The notes: a model not told the origin generated them from the letters alone. Shown: positions 26,184 to 37,499, numbered from the stretch's first letter. The stretch is 64,000 nucleotides of DNA from Pseudomonas palmensis (GCF_017848315.1 NZ_JAFKEC010000018.1:1-64000); one strand, 5' to 3'. A program made the numbers and translations.

Positions 26184-26244
26184 ACCCCTGGCGCGGGTCT
26201 ACTACACTTGCCTGACCTTGAAGCGGCGCGGCAAGTGAGACGAC

Positions 26245-27255
26245 ATGAAGCGACTGACACAATTGATCGGCGGCGCCCTGCTGGCACTGGGCCTAGCCTC
26301 CCAGAGCCTGGCGGCGCCCGCTGCGGCCCCCATCCACTTTGGCGACATCACCTGGGAAAGCGGCAGCCTGACCACGCAACTGCTGCGCTTTATCGTCGAG
26401 AAAGGCTACGGCTACCCCACCGACACCCTGCCCGGCAGCACCGTGAGCATGGAGGTGGCGCTGGCGCGCAACGACATCCAGGTGATCGCCGAGGAGTGGG
26501 CTGGCCGCAGCCCGGCCTGGACCAGGGCCGAGCAGGCCGGCCAGGTGTTCAGCATCGGGGACACGGTCAAGGGCGCCGACGAAGGCTGGTACGTGCCCGC
26601 CTACGTGATCAAGGGCGATGAACAGCGCGGCCTCAAGGCACTGGCCCCGGACTTGCGTTCCGTCCAGGACCTCAAGCGCCATGCCCCACTGTTCAAGGAC
26701 CCCGAGTCACCCGACAAGGGCCGCTTTCTCAACAGCCCCAGCGGCTGGACCTCCGAGACCGTCAACAGCCAGAAGCTCAAGGCCTACGGGCTGGACGGGC
26801 AGTACGTGAACTTTCGCAGCGGCTCGGGCGCGGCGCTGGACGCCGAAATCACCTCCGCCATCCGCCGTGGCAAGCCGGTGCTGTTCTACTACTGGTCGCC
26901 CACCCCGCTGATGGGCCGCTACGAGCTGGTGCGCCTTGAAGAGCCGCCATTCGACGCCCAGGCCTGGGCCACCCTCACCGACCCCAGCAACCCCGAGCCC
27001 AAAGGCACCCGCTCGCTGCCGGCCAGGCTGTCGATCGGCGTATCGGCGCCGTTTCGCGAGCAATACCCGGAGCTGGTGGCATTCTTCGCCAAGGTCGATC
27101 TGCCGATCGCCACCCTCAACAGCGCCCTGGCAACGATGAGCGAACAGCGCCAGGCGCCGGACGCTGCAGCGCAGGCCTTTCTGAAGGCGAACCCGAGCAT
27201 CTGGAAGGCCTGGCTGCCCGCCGAGGTGGCGACCAGGGTCGAGTCGGCCCTGTGA
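26245..27255 (+). CDS. glycine-betaine/choline-type ABC transporter substrate-binding protein
   Basis: A 336-residue periplasmic protein with a signal peptide (LGLASQSLAAP, about residues 1-24) and an OpuAC-type binding domain. Typical segments are HFGDITWESGSLTTQLLRFIVEKGYGYP, ALARNDIQVIAEEWAGR, and GSGAALDAEITSAIRRGKPVLFYYWSPTPLMGRYELVRLEEP. Aromatic residues in the last of these usually form the quaternary-ammonium cage, so betaine, choline or a similar compound is likely. Its stop overlaps the start of the permease gene. Confidence 0.88.
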   Translation: MKRLTQLIGGALLALGLASQSLAAPAAAPIHFGDITWESGSLTTQLLRFIVEKGYGYPTDTLPGSTVSMEVALARNDIQVIAEEWAGRSPAWTRAEQAGQVFSIGDTVKGADEGWYVPAYVIKGDEQRGLKALAPDLRSVQDLKRHAPLFKDPESPDKGRFLNSPSGWTSETVNSQKLKAYGLDGQYVNFRSGSGAALDAEITSAIRRGKPVLFYYWSPTPLMGRYELVRLEEPPFDAQAWATLTDPSNPEPKGTRSLPARLSIGVSAPFREQYPELVAFFAKVDLPIATLNSALATMSEQRQAPDAAAQAFLKANPSIWKAWLPAEVATRVESAL

Positions 27256-28097
27256 GTACGGGCTTTCCCGAGGCGCTGCACGTTTCGTTCGCAGACAGCG
27301 TCAATCGCTTCGTCGACTGGCTGGTGCTGGCCTACGGCGACCAGCTTCGGGCGGTCTCGGACGGGCTGCTGCAACTGCTGGTAGGGTTGGAAAACCTGCT
27401 GCGCGCCACGCCGTGGTGGTTGCTGCTGGCGCTGGTGGCACTGCTGACCTGGCACGCCACACGCAGTGTGCGGCGGGCGCTGCTGCTGAGCGGCCTGCTG
27501 TTTCTGATCGGGGTGGTCGGCCTGTGGGACAAGCTGCTGCAGACCTGCGCGCTGGTGCTGGTGAGTACCGGCCTGTGCCTCCTGATCGGCATTCCGTTCG
27601 GCATCTTGCTGGCCAGCCGGCCACTGGCACGCCGGTTGCTGATGCCGGTGCTGGACGTGATGCAGACCCTGCCCAGTTTCGTGTACCTGATCCCGGTGCT
27701 GATGCTGTTCGGGCTGGGCAAGGTGCCGGCGATCTTCGCCACCCTGGTGTATGCCCTGCCGCCGCTGGTACGCCTCACCGAACTGGGCCTGTCGCAGGTG
27801 GACCCGTCACTGACCCAGGCCGCCCAGGGGCTGGGCGCCAACCGCTGGCAGCGCTTGCGCCGGGTGGCGTTGCCGTTGGCGCTGCCGAGCATCCTGGCCG
27901 GCCTGAACCAGTCGGTGATGATGGCGCTGTCGATGGTGGTGGTGGCCTCGATGATCGGTGCGCGCGGCCTGGGTGAGGACGTGCTGGCCGGCATCCAGAC
28001 ACTGAACGTGGGCAAGGGGGTCGAAGCAGGGCTGGCCATCGTTGCACTGGCGATCGTGATCGACCGCATCACCCAGGCGTATGGCAAGCCGCGTTAA
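27252..28097 (+). CDS. ABC transporter permease, betaine/proline family
   Basis: A 281-residue membrane protein that starts with GTG in a GTGA overlap with the binding-protein stop. About six to seven spans are visible. The EAA-like loop of ProW-type permeases is in PPLVRLTELGLSQVDPSLTQAAQGLGANRWQRLRRVALPLALPSILAGL. With the preceding binding protein it forms the core of an importer, but no ATP-binding subunit follows: the next gene is an ABC-F protein, which is not a transport ATPase. The ATPase is presumably encoded elsewhere. Confidence 0.9.
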   Translation: MSTGFPEALHVSFADSVNRFVDWLVLAYGDQLRAVSDGLLQLLVGLENLLRATPWWLLLALVALLTWHATRSVRRALLLSGLLFLIGVVGLWDKLLQTCALVLVSTGLCLLIGIPFGILLASRPLARRLLMPVLDVMQTLPSFVYLIPVLMLFGLGKVPAIFATLVYALPPLVRLTELGLSQVDPSLTQAAQGLGANRWQRLRRVALPLALPSILAGLNQSVMMALSMVVVASMIGARGLGEDVLAGIQTLNVGKGVEAGLAIVALAIVIDRITQAYGKPR

Positions 28098-28336
28098 ACC
28101 TGCAGCAGCCAGACAAACGGTCATCGGCAGTGTCCATGCTCATCGCGAATTGCGCAGCCGCGAGCGGTGCTGAAAAGATGGCCCTCTTTACCTGCGCCAG
28201 ATCCCCCCTTAGACTACAGGCCTTTTCCCGCATCCCGAGGTATTCGTCCAATGCGCCATTGATGCCACCGTCGTTTCAGACGGCCCGTCTTCAGCCCCTT
28301 CACCGGGGGAAGCACCAGGCATCCTTGGAGGTTCGC

Positions 28337-30010
28337 ATGACGAACACGTCATCCCTGACGCTGGACAGCGTCACCTATGCACTGCCAGACGGCAGGCTGC
28401 TGTTTTCCAACCTCACCGAACGTTTCGACCAGCGCCGCACCGGCCTGGTGGGGCGCAACGGCGTGGGCAAATCCATACTCGCACGCCTGATGGCCGGTCA
28501 GCTCGAGCCCAGCGATGGCCGCTGCCTGCGCCAGGGGCGCGTGCACTACCTCGCTCAACAGCCGATCACCTCCCGCACCACGGTCGCCGACCTGGCCCAG
28601 GTACGCCAGGTGATAGAAGCGCTCCAACGCATCGAGGCTGGCAGTACCGCCGCGAGCGACTTCGAGACTGTCGGCGAACGCTGGAACATACGCGAGCAAC
28701 TGCACAGCCACCTGGCCCGCGAGCAGCTCGGCATGCTGCGCTGGGATCGCCCCGCCGAAACGCTGAGCGGCGGCCAGGCCATGCGCGTGGCACTGCTGGG
28801 TGCGTTTCTCGGCGACGCCGACTACCTGATTCTCGACGAGCCCACCAACCACCTGGACGCCCCCAGCCGCGCCGCCCTGATGATCATGCTCGAACGCTGG
28901 AACAAGGGGCTGCTGGTCATCAGCCACGACCGCATGCTGCTCGCCAGCATGCAGCGCATCGTCGAGCTGTCGCCCTCGGGCCTGCACAGCTACGGGGGCG
29001 ACTACAGCGCATTCACCGCTTGCAAGGCCCGCGACACCGAACTGGCCGAGCGCAATCTCGAGCGTCTGAAGCTCGAACGCCAGCGCCAGGCCCGCGACCT
29101 GCAGCGTCAACACGAGCGCCTCGAACGCCACCAGGCCAGGGCCGGCCACGAGGCCAGGCACAGCAACCAGGCGAAGATCCTGCTCGACCGTCAACAGCAA
29201 CGCAGCGAGGCCACCGCAGGCAGGCAGCAGCGCAACCACCTGGCCACGCGCCAGGCCATGGACGCCCAGGTGCGTGAAGCCGCTCAACGCCTGGACCCAC
29301 AGCAGCCGGTGGTACTGCACGCGCCGGCACGTCAGTTGCCGCCAGGCAGCCAGATCGCCTGGCTGCGTGACCTTGAGCTACCCCACATCGAGCATCCGCA
29401 CGCGCTCGACCTGGTGCTGTACGTCGGCCAGCGCCTTGCCCTCACCGGCGCCAACGGCAGCGGCAAATCCACGTTGCTCAAGGTGCTGGCCGGGCAACTG
29501 CCGCCTAGAAAGGGTGAATGCGAGACCCGCGCCAGCGTGGCGTACCTGGACCAGCAGTGCAGCCTGCTCGACCCGAGCGTATGCGTGCTGGAGCATGTGC
29601 GCGAGGCGTGCCGTGAACTCGACCAGAGCAGCGTGCGCACCCGATTGGCGCAACTGGGCCTGGATGCAGACCGCATCACCCTGCCCAGCGGCCTGCTCAG
29701 TGGCGGCGAACGGCTCAAGGCAGCGCTGGCCGCGGTACTCTACAGCGACCAGCCAGCGCAATTGCTGTTGCTCGACGAACCCAGCAACCACCTCGACCTG
29801 CCATCGTTGCAGGCCCTGGAACAGATGCTCTGCCAGTATCAGGGGACCCTGCTGGTGGCGTCCCATGACCTGGTGTTCCTGCAACACCTGCAGTTGCAGG
29901 GGCAGCTGTTCATGCCGCAATCAGAACTGCACGGCTTCGGTGACGCACAAGGTGGCAAAACCACTGCCCAGGGTGAGGTTGTGATGGGCGACGATGGCCT
30001 CGGCGCCTAG
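28337..30010 (+). CDS. ABC-F family ATPase
   Basis: A 557-residue soluble protein with two nucleotide-binding domains. The first has Walker A GRNGVGKS (39-46), signature LSGGQ (143-147) and LILDEPTNHLD (164-174). A long charged helical linker spans about 225-320. The second has GANGSGKST (371-379), LSGGE (454-458) and LLLLDEPSNHLD. ABC-F proteins bind the ribosome and act in translation or antibiotic protection; there is no membrane domain. The ATG at 28337 has a TTGGAGG site. Its last 29 codons overlap the end of the convergent hydrolase gene, and that tail (residues 529-557) looks unlike any ABC-F end, so the natural terminus may have been replaced by read-through. Confidence 0.9.
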   Translation: MTNTSSLTLDSVTYALPDGRLLFSNLTERFDQRRTGLVGRNGVGKSILARLMAGQLEPSDGRCLRQGRVHYLAQQPITSRTTVADLAQVRQVIEALQRIEAGSTAASDFETVGERWNIREQLHSHLAREQLGMLRWDRPAETLSGGQAMRVALLGAFLGDADYLILDEPTNHLDAPSRAALMIMLERWNKGLLVISHDRMLLASMQRIVELSPSGLHSYGGDYSAFTACKARDTELAERNLERLKLERQRQARDLQRQHERLERHQARAGHEARHSNQAKILLDRQQQRSEATAGRQQRNHLATRQAMDAQVREAAQRLDPQQPVVLHAPARQLPPGSQIAWLRDLELPHIEHPHALDLVLYVGQRLALTGANGSGKSTLLKVLAGQLPPRKGECETRASVAYLDQQCSLLDPSVCVLEHVREACRELDQSSVRTRLAQLGLDADRITLPSGLLSGGERLKAALAAVLYSDQPAQLLLLDEPSNHLDLPSLQALEQMLCQYQGTLLVASHDLVFLQHLQLQGQLFMPQSELHGFGDAQGGKTTAQGEVVMGDDGLGA

Positions 30011-30451
30011 GCCGGGGGTATCCATGCAGGTGTGCGCGTCGCTGACCAGTACCGGGCGCACGCCCAGCTCGGCAGCAACGCGGCAATTGGTATCGACGCA
30101 GTACTGGGTTTTCATGCCGACCACCACCAGCTCTTCAACGCCCGCCTGCTGCAGCCACTCACGCAGCGGCGTGTTCCAGAAGGCACTGGGCCGGAACTTG
30201 TCGAACACACGGTCGTATTGCTCGTCTACCTCCAGCGCCGGGAGCAGTTGCCAGGGTGTGCTGCCGGCCTCGATCGGCGAACCCTGCGGGCCGGTGTGGC
30301 GCGCGACGAATATCGGCGCCCGGGCCGCCCGTGCGGTGCCGATCAGGCGGTTGATGTTGGCCAGTATCCGATCGCCCTGCCAGGGCTGTTCGGGGCCATG
30401 GAACAGGCCGACCTGCATATCCAGAATCAGTAACGCGCGCCGTACGGGCAT
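29921..30451 (-). CDS. isochorismatase-family cysteine hydrolase
   Basis: A 176-residue hydrolase. The triad is Asp in LLILDMQVGLF, Lys in VFDKFRPSAFWNTPL and Cys in VVVGMKTQYCVDTNCRVA. The overall wording resembles YecD/PncA-like amidohydrolases; substrate unknown. The start at 30451 has an AAGGAGA site 7 bases upstream, and the longer frame to 30505 is not supported. Its 3' end overlaps the ABC-F gene by 90 bp on the opposite strand. A second member of this family lies at 21356-21907. Confidence 0.88.
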   Translation of the reverse strand: MPVRRALLILDMQVGLFHGPEQPWQGDRILANINRLIGTARAARAPIFVARHTGPQGSPIEAGSTPWQLLPALEVDEQYDRVFDKFRPSAFWNTPLREWLQQAGVEELVVVGMKTQYCVDTNCRVAAELGVRPVLVSDAHTCMDTPGLGAEAIVAHHNLTLGSGFATLCVTEAVQF

Positions 30452-30491
30452 GGTGTCTCTCCTTAAGATGCCAGCCGGACGCGCCAACCAA

Positions 30492-30520
30492 AAGGCCCCG
30501 TCCATTACTGGCGGGGCCTT
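30492..30520. terminator. hairpin in the gap before ilvE
   Basis: AAGGCCCCG and CGGGGCCTT form a 9-bp stem with an 11-base loop. It lies just upstream of the minus-strand hydrolase gene and may stop transcription entering from the ilvE side. The rest of the 375-bp gap (30452-30826) shows no convincing gene and presumably holds the ilvE promoter. Confidence 0.5.
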
Positions 30521-30826
30521 GGGTGACCTGCTGCGTTCGCTTTACACAGCCACCCATCGCCCGCCGATGGCGGTCGTGGTGGTGCGGGTCGAGGTCAACA
30601 GGTCGATATTCATGTCACGCACAATGCTCCACGAGCCCTGCGTCGGTCAAGCCCATGGCGGCGCGACCACTCACGCTCGTCACGCCGGACCTGAAGCGCT
30701 GGCGGCCGGGCACCGGCGCAATCGGCATCTGCCCGTTTCCGATCTGCACGGGATGTATTATCGTGGCTGCTTGCGCAATATGCGTGGCCTGACCATACAG
30801 GCATTTGCCAACCGATCGAGGGTGCC

Positions 30827-31846
30827 ATGAGTAACGAGAGCATTAACTGGGACAAGCTGGGCTTTGACTACATCAAGACCGACAAGCGCTACCTTTCCTA
30901 CTTCCGTGATGGCGAGTGGGACAAGGGCACCCTGACCGAAGACAACGTACTGCACATCAGCGAAGGCTCCACCGCGCTGCACTACGGCCAGCAATGCTTC
31001 GAAGGCATGAAGGCCTACCGCTGCAAGGATGGCTCGATCAACCTGTTCCGCCCCGACCAGAACGCCCTGCGCATGCAGCGCAGCTGCGATCGCCTGCTGA
31101 TGCCGCGGGTGCCGACCGAACAGTTCATCGAGGCCTGCAAGCAGGTGGTCCAGGCCAACGAACGCTTCGTACCGCCGCACGGCAAGGGTGCCCTGTACCT
31201 GCGTCCGTTCGTGATCGGCGTGGGTGACAACATCGGCGTACGCACCGCGCCGGAGTTCATCTTCTCGATCTTCGCCATCCCGGTTGGCTCGTACTTCAAG
31301 GGCGGCATGACCCCGCACAAGTTCCTGATCTCCGATTTCGACCGTGCCGCGCCCCAGGGCACCGGCGCCGCCAAGGTCGGTGGCAACTACGCAGCCAGCC
31401 TGCAACCAGGCTATGAGGCCAAGAAGGCCGGCTTTGCCGACTGCATCTACCTCGACCCGCTGACCCACAGCAAGATCGAGGAAGTGGGTTCGGCCAACTT
31501 CTTCGGCATCACCGCCAACAACGAGTTCGTGACCCCGAAATCCGCCTCGGTGCTGCCGGGCATCACCCGCCTGTCGCTGATGCAACTGGCCGAATCGCGC
31601 CTGGGCCTGAAGGTGATCGAGGGCGACGTGCTGATCAACCAGCTGGACCGCTTCATCGAAGCCGGTGCCTGCGGCACCGCTGCGGTGATCACCCCGATCG
31701 GCGGCATCCAGTACAACGGCAAGCTGCACGTGTTCCACAGCGAGACCGAAGTCGGTCCGGTGACCCAGAAGCTCTACGCCGAGCTGACCGGTATCCAGAG
31801 CGGTGATGTCGAAGCGCCGGCGGGCTGGATCGTCAAGGTCGCCTGA
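30827..31846 (+). CDS. ilvE: branched-chain amino-acid aminotransferase
   Basis: A 339-residue fold type IV PLP enzyme that makes or degrades leucine, isoleucine and valine with glutamate/2-oxoglutarate. Family motifs are HYGQQCFEGMKAYR, YLRPFVIGVGDNIGVRTAPEFIFSIFAIPVGSYF, and GGNYAASLQPGYEAKKAGFADCIYLD; Lys183 in GAAKVGGNY is the PLP lysine. The C-terminal GTAAVITPIGGIQYNG is typical of the long IlvE class II type. A GAGGG site precedes the ATG. Monocistronic, followed by a REP pair. Confidence 0.96.
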   Translation: MSNESINWDKLGFDYIKTDKRYLSYFRDGEWDKGTLTEDNVLHISEGSTALHYGQQCFEGMKAYRCKDGSINLFRPDQNALRMQRSCDRLLMPRVPTEQFIEACKQVVQANERFVPPHGKGALYLRPFVIGVGDNIGVRTAPEFIFSIFAIPVGSYFKGGMTPHKFLISDFDRAAPQGTGAAKVGGNYAASLQPGYEAKKAGFADCIYLDPLTHSKIEEVGSANFFGITANNEFVTPKSASVLPGITRLSLMQLAESRLGLKVIEGDVLINQLDRFIEAGACGTAAVITPIGGIQYNGKLHVFHSETEVGPVTQKLYAELTGIQSGDVEAPAGWIVKVA

Positions 31847-31849
31847 ATG

Positions 31850-31915
31850 CATCGCGGGTCAAGCCCGCTCCCACAGGTTCATCGCAACCTTGTGGGAGCG
31901 GGCTCGACCCGTGAC
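31850..31915. repeat. REP pair, CGGGTC-type
   Basis: Two inverted copies of the GCGGGTCAAGCCCGCTCC repeat (31850-31878 and 31886-31915) separated by about 7 bases, immediately after ilvE. Likely a 3' stabiliser or terminator. Confidence 0.88.
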
Positions 31916-32016
31916 TGGCTGCGCAGCAGCCCTTTTTCAAGATGAATTTTTCTTTAACCCGGGCACCGCCTATTCTTTGGCACAATCGAGTCTCCACACG
32001 CCGCCCAGGTAAGAGC

Positions 32017-32697
32017 ATGCCCCGCGTACTGACTATCGAAGACGATGCCGTCACCGGCCAGGAAATCGTCGCCGAACTCTCCAGCCACGGCCTTGAGGTC
32101 GACTGGGCCGACAACGGTCGTGAAGGCCTGGCCAAGGCAATCGCCGGCGGCTACGACCTGATCACCCTCGACCGCATGCTGCCCGAAGTCGACGGCCTGA
32201 CCATCGTCACCACCCTGCGCAACCTCAAGATCGCCACGCCGATCCTGATGATCAGCGCCCTCTCCGATGTCGACGAACGCGTGCGCGGCCTGCGCGCCGG
32301 TGGTGACGACTACCTGACCAAGCCGTTTGCCTCCGACGAGATGGCGGCGCGCGTGGAAGTGCTGCTGCGCCGCAACAGCGTGCCGATGGCCCAGACCCGC
32401 CTGCAGGTCGCCGACCTGGAGCTGGACCTGATAAGCCACGAGGCCCGGCGCGGCGAGCAGACCCTCAACCTGCTGCCCACCGAGTACAAGCTGCTGGAAT
32501 TCCTGATGCGCCACGCCGGCCAGGTCATCACCCGCATGATGATCTTCGAGGAAGTCTGGGGGTACCACTTCGACCCCGGCACCAACCTGATCGACGTGCA
32601 CATCGGGCGTCTGCGCAAGAAGATCGACGCCGCCGGGCAAACCCCGCTGATTCGCACCGTGCGGGGCTCCGGCTATGCCATTGCCGAACCCGTCTAA
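32017..32697 (+). CDS. OmpR-family response regulator
   Basis: A 226-residue two-component response regulator. The receiver domain has the acidic pair EDD (8-10), phospho-acceptor Asp52 in LDRMLPEVDG and Lys102 in YLTKPF. The C-terminal winged helix runs from about residue 125 (LPTEYKLLEFLMRHAGQVITRMMIFEEVWG, then VDVHIGRLRKKID, and RTVRGSGYAI). The ATG at 32017 is chosen because the receiver begins there. Its 3' end overlaps the kinase gene by 23 bp, so the pair is co-translated. The wording resembles CzcR/CopR-like regulators but the signal is unknown. Confidence 0.93.
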   Translation: MPRVLTIEDDAVTGQEIVAELSSHGLEVDWADNGREGLAKAIAGGYDLITLDRMLPEVDGLTIVTTLRNLKIATPILMISALSDVDERVRGLRAGGDDYLTKPFASDEMAARVEVLLRRNSVPMAQTRLQVADLELDLISHEARRGEQTLNLLPTEYKLLEFLMRHAGQVITRMMIFEEVWGYHFDPGTNLIDVHIGRLRKKIDAAGQTPLIRTVRGSGYAIAEPV

Positions 32698-34063
32698 GGG
32701 CTGGAGTTCGTCCACCAGCCGCCTGCTGGCGCTGTACAGCTTTCTGTTCGTGGCCTGGAGCAGCATCCTCATGGGGGTGCTGTACTTCGAGGTGTCCGGC
32801 TACCTGAACAAGCTCACCCGCCATTCCCTGTTGCAGCGCCAGCATCTGTTCGCACACATGAGCGGCAAGCAGCTCGACGACGCCCTGATCGCCAGCCAGG
32901 CCTTCGACGAACGCAGCTTCGATGCCTACGGGCTGTTCGACGCGCAGTTCAACCCACTGGGCGGGCAGATCCGCCAGATCCCGCCCGAGCTGGGCCTGGA
33001 TGGAAGGATCCACGAGCTCAGCCGCTGCCTGGACGCCGACGACCCGCGCATGCCAAAAGACAGCTGTGATGCCGTGGCGCTCAAGGTGCGCGATGGCCGC
33101 TGGCTGGTGCTGGTACGCGACAACGGTTCGCTGTTCGTGGTCACGCGGATCATTCTGCATGCGTTGCTGTGGGGGCTGTCGCTGACCATCATTCCCGGCA
33201 TCGCCGGCTGGTACCTGCTGCGTCGCCGCCCGCTCAAGCGCATAAGGGCGATCCAGGCCAGTGCCGAGCTGATCGTGGCCGGCGACCTCACCCACCGTCT
33301 GCCGCTGTCGTCGCGCCGTGACGAACTGGACATGCTGGCAGCCATCGTCAACGCCATGCTCGACCGCATCGAGCGGCTGATGCATGAGGTCAAAGGCGTG
33401 TGCGACAACATTGCCCACGACCTGCGCACCCCGCTGACGCGCCTGCGGGCCCAGCTGTACCGGATCCGCCAGCAGGTCGGCGACGACTCGATCCAGGCCG
33501 ACCAGATGGACCAGGCCATCAGCGAAACCGACACCCTGATGGCGCGTTTTCGCGGGTTGCTGCGCATCAGCGAACTGGAAGACCGCCAGCGCCGTGCCGG
33601 CTTCGTCGAGCTGGACCCGCGTGCCCTGCTGGTAGAGCTGCATGACTTCTACCTGCCGCTGGCCGAGGACGGCGAAATTCGCCTGACCCTGGTGCTGCCC
33701 GACCAGTTGCCGGCGCTCAAGGGCGACCGCGAGCTGCTGTTCGAGGCCCTGGCCAACCTGCTGGGCAATGCCATCAAGTTCACCCCGGCCGGTGGTCAGG
33801 TGCGGATGCGAGCCCGTGAAGACGCCCAGGGCGTGCTGATCGAGGTGGAGGACAGCGGGCCGGGGATTCCGGCGGACGAGCGCGAGGCCGTGCTCAAGCG
33901 GTTCTACCGCAGCGAGGAAGGTCATCGGCACAACGGGTTCGGGCTGGGGCTTTCGATCGTTGCAGCGATCGTCGACCTGCATGGGTTTGAGCTGGAGGTA
34001 GGAGACAGCGAATTGGGCGGGGCGCGGCTGGTGTTGCAGTGTCGGCCGAAGGTGGCCAGTTAG
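32675..34063 (+). CDS. sensor histidine kinase
   Basis: A 462-residue inner-membrane kinase. It has a first transmembrane helix at about 17-38, a periplasmic sensor region of ~115 residues with two cysteines (Cys118 in LSRCLD and Cys131 in KDSCDA), a second helix at ~157-182, then HAMP, dimerisation and catalytic domains. The phospho-acceptor is His248 in NIAHDLRTPLTRLRAQL. The N box is LLGNAIKFTPAG, G1 VEDSGPGIP and G2 GFGLGLSIV. It partners the overlapping response regulator. The two periplasmic cysteines may form a disulfide; the stimulus is not evident. Confidence 0.93.
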   Translation: MPLPNPSKGWSSSTSRLLALYSFLFVAWSSILMGVLYFEVSGYLNKLTRHSLLQRQHLFAHMSGKQLDDALIASQAFDERSFDAYGLFDAQFNPLGGQIRQIPPELGLDGRIHELSRCLDADDPRMPKDSCDAVALKVRDGRWLVLVRDNGSLFVVTRIILHALLWGLSLTIIPGIAGWYLLRRRPLKRIRAIQASAELIVAGDLTHRLPLSSRRDELDMLAAIVNAMLDRIERLMHEVKGVCDNIAHDLRTPLTRLRAQLYRIRQQVGDDSIQADQMDQAISETDTLMARFRGLLRISELEDRQRRAGFVELDPRALLVELHDFYLPLAEDGEIRLTLVLPDQLPALKGDRELLFEALANLLGNAIKFTPAGGQVRMRAREDAQGVLIEVEDSGPGIPADEREAVLKRFYRSEEGHRHNGFGLGLSIVAAIVDLHGFELEVGDSELGGARLVLQCRPKVAS

Positions 34064-34065
34064 GG

Positions 34066-34157
34066 CCTCATCGCGGGTCGAGCCCGCTCCCACAGGTTGA
34101 TCACTGATCTAGAGCACAGTGATCAACCTGTGGGAGCGGGCTCGACCCGCGATGAGG
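34066..34157. repeat. perfect 41-bp inverted repeat made from a REP pair
   Basis: 34066-34106 and 34117-34157 are exact reverse complements (41 bp each) around a 10-base loop, ATCTAGAGCA. Each arm contains the REP core GCGGGTCGAGCCCGCTCC. It lies between the convergent ends of the kinase gene and cysS and should work as a bidirectional terminator-like hairpin. Confidence 0.93.
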
Positions 34158-34166
34158 GCAGCGCGA

Positions 34167-35549
34167 TCAGTCAGCCAGGCGCCAGGTCGTCGTGCCCTTG
34201 CCGTCTTCCAGCACCACGCCCATGGCGGTCAGCTGGTCGCGGATGCGGTCCGATTCGGCCCAGTTCTTGTCGGTACGTGCCTGCAGACGCGCCTGGATCA
34301 ACGCCTCCACTTCAGCCGCATCGACCTTGCCTTCGGCGCCCGCCTGCAGGAAGTCGTCGGCCTCCAGCTGCAACACGCCCAGCAGTTCGGCCAGCTCGCG
34401 CAAGCGGCCCGCCAGGCCAGCGGCCACCTCAGGCTCGGCCTCGCGCACGCGGTTGATCTCGCGCACCAGGTCGAACAGCACCGCACAGGCTTCAGGCGTG
34501 CCGAAGTCGTCGTTCATGGCCGCGGCAAAACGCTCGACATACGCCTCGCCACCTTGCGCGGCCACGCGCGGCAAGCCGCGCAGCGCATGGTAGAAGCGCT
34601 CCAGCGCGCCCTTGGCTTCGCGCAGGCTGTCCTCGGAGTAGTTGATCGAGCTGCGGTAGTGGCTCGACACCAGCAGGTAGCGCACCACCTCCGGGTGATA
34701 CTTGTCGAGCACGTCGCGAATGGTGAAGAAGTTGTTCAACGACTTGGACATCTTCTCGCCATTGATACGGATCATGCCGCAATGCATCCACGCCTTGGCG
34801 TACTGCTTGCCGGTGGCCGCCTCGCTCTGGGCAATCTCGTTCTCGTGGTGCGGGAACTCCAGGTCGTTGCCGCCACCATGAATGTCGAAGCTCTCGCCCA
34901 GGCAGCAGGTCGACATCACCGAGCACTCGATGTGCCAGCCCGGACGGCCCGGGCCCCATGGCGATTCCCAGCTCGGCTCGCCGGGCTTGACGCCCTTCCA
35001 CAGCACGAAGTCGAGCGGGTCCTGCTTGGCCTCGTCGACCTCGATGCGGGCACCGATGCGCAGGTCTTCGATCTTCTTGCGCGACAGCTTGCCGTAGCCG
35101 ACGAACTTGCCGACGCGGTAGTACACGTCGCCATTGCCCGGCGCGTAGGCGTAACCCTTGTCGATCAGGGTCTGGATCATCGCGTGCATGCCGGCGATGT
35201 GGTCGGTGGCACGCGGCTCCTGGTCCGGCGGCAGGATGTTCAGACGGCGCTCGTCCTCGTGCATCGCGTCGATCATGCGCGCGGTCAGCGCTTCGAACGA
35301 TTCGCCGTTCTGGTTGGCGCGGTTGATGATCTTGTCGTCGATGTCGGTGATGTTGCGCACATAGGTCAGGTCGTAGCCGCTGTAGCGCAGCCAGCGCGTG
35401 ACCAGGTCGAACGCGACCATGCTGCGCCCATGGCCCAGGTGGCAGAAGTCGTACACGGTCATGCCGCACACGTACATGCGAACCTTGTTGCCATCGAGCG
35501 GAACGAAAACTTCCTTGGTCTTGCTCAGGGTGTTGTAGATGCTTAGCAC
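34167..35549 (-). CDS. cysS: cysteinyl-tRNA synthetase
   Basis: A class I aminoacyl-tRNA synthetase of 460 residues. The HIGH-type motif is HLGH at 37-40 with zinc ligand Cys28 in VCGMTVYD; further zinc ligands are in IECSVMS and the HHENE stretch, and KMSKS is intact in [12 protein letters not shown]. The start codon is GTG at 35549, supported by an AGGAA site and by homologous [13 protein letters not shown] wording. It follows glnS after 10 bp in the same operon. Confidence 0.97.
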   Translation of the reverse strand: MLSIYNTLSKTKEVFVPLDGNKVRMYVCGMTVYDFCHLGHGRSMVAFDLVTRWLRYSGYDLTYVRNITDIDDKIINRANQNGESFEALTARMIDAMHEDERRLNILPPDQEPRATDHIAGMHAMIQTLIDKGYAYAPGNGDVYYRVGKFVGYGKLSRKKIEDLRIGARIEVDEAKQDPLDFVLWKGVKPGEPSWESPWGPGRPGWHIECSVMSTCCLGESFDIHGGGNDLEFPHHENEIAQSEAATGKQYAKAWMHCGMIRINGEKMSKSLNNFFTIRDVLDKYHPEVVRYLLVSSHYRSSINYSEDSLREAKGALERFYHALRGLPRVAAQGGEAYVERFAAAMNDDFGTPEACAVLFDLVREINRVREAEPEVAAGLAGRLRELAELLGVLQLEADDFLQAGAEGKVDAAEVEALIQARLQARTDKNWAESDRIRDQLTAMGVVLEDGKGTTTWRLAD

Positions 35550-35559
35550 GTAGAGTTCC

Positions 35560-37263
<1,704 letters not shown>

Positions 37264-37499
37264 AGGATCCTTGAAATACCGGTACACGGCCCGGGTAGGC
37301 CGACTGAATCAAAGCGCTTATCATAGCCCAAGCGCCCGAGCTGCCGACAGGGCAGCGCCGACAAACTGGCGCTATATTCGGCTGGCCGGGCAAAAAAACT
37401 GCCGTGACGTGCGTATCGTGGCCTGTAAACTGTGCGTCAGGGTTACTACGCGATCCTGCGCACCCATTTCTTGAATGCCTGAAAAGCGAGAATTTGAGC

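Noticed and set aside
28337..30010. ABC-F gene as the missing ATPase of the betaine transporter
   Set aside because: It has two fused nucleotide-binding domains with the long ABC-F linker, its own ribosome site and a 239-bp gap from the permease; ABC-F proteins are not transport ATPases.
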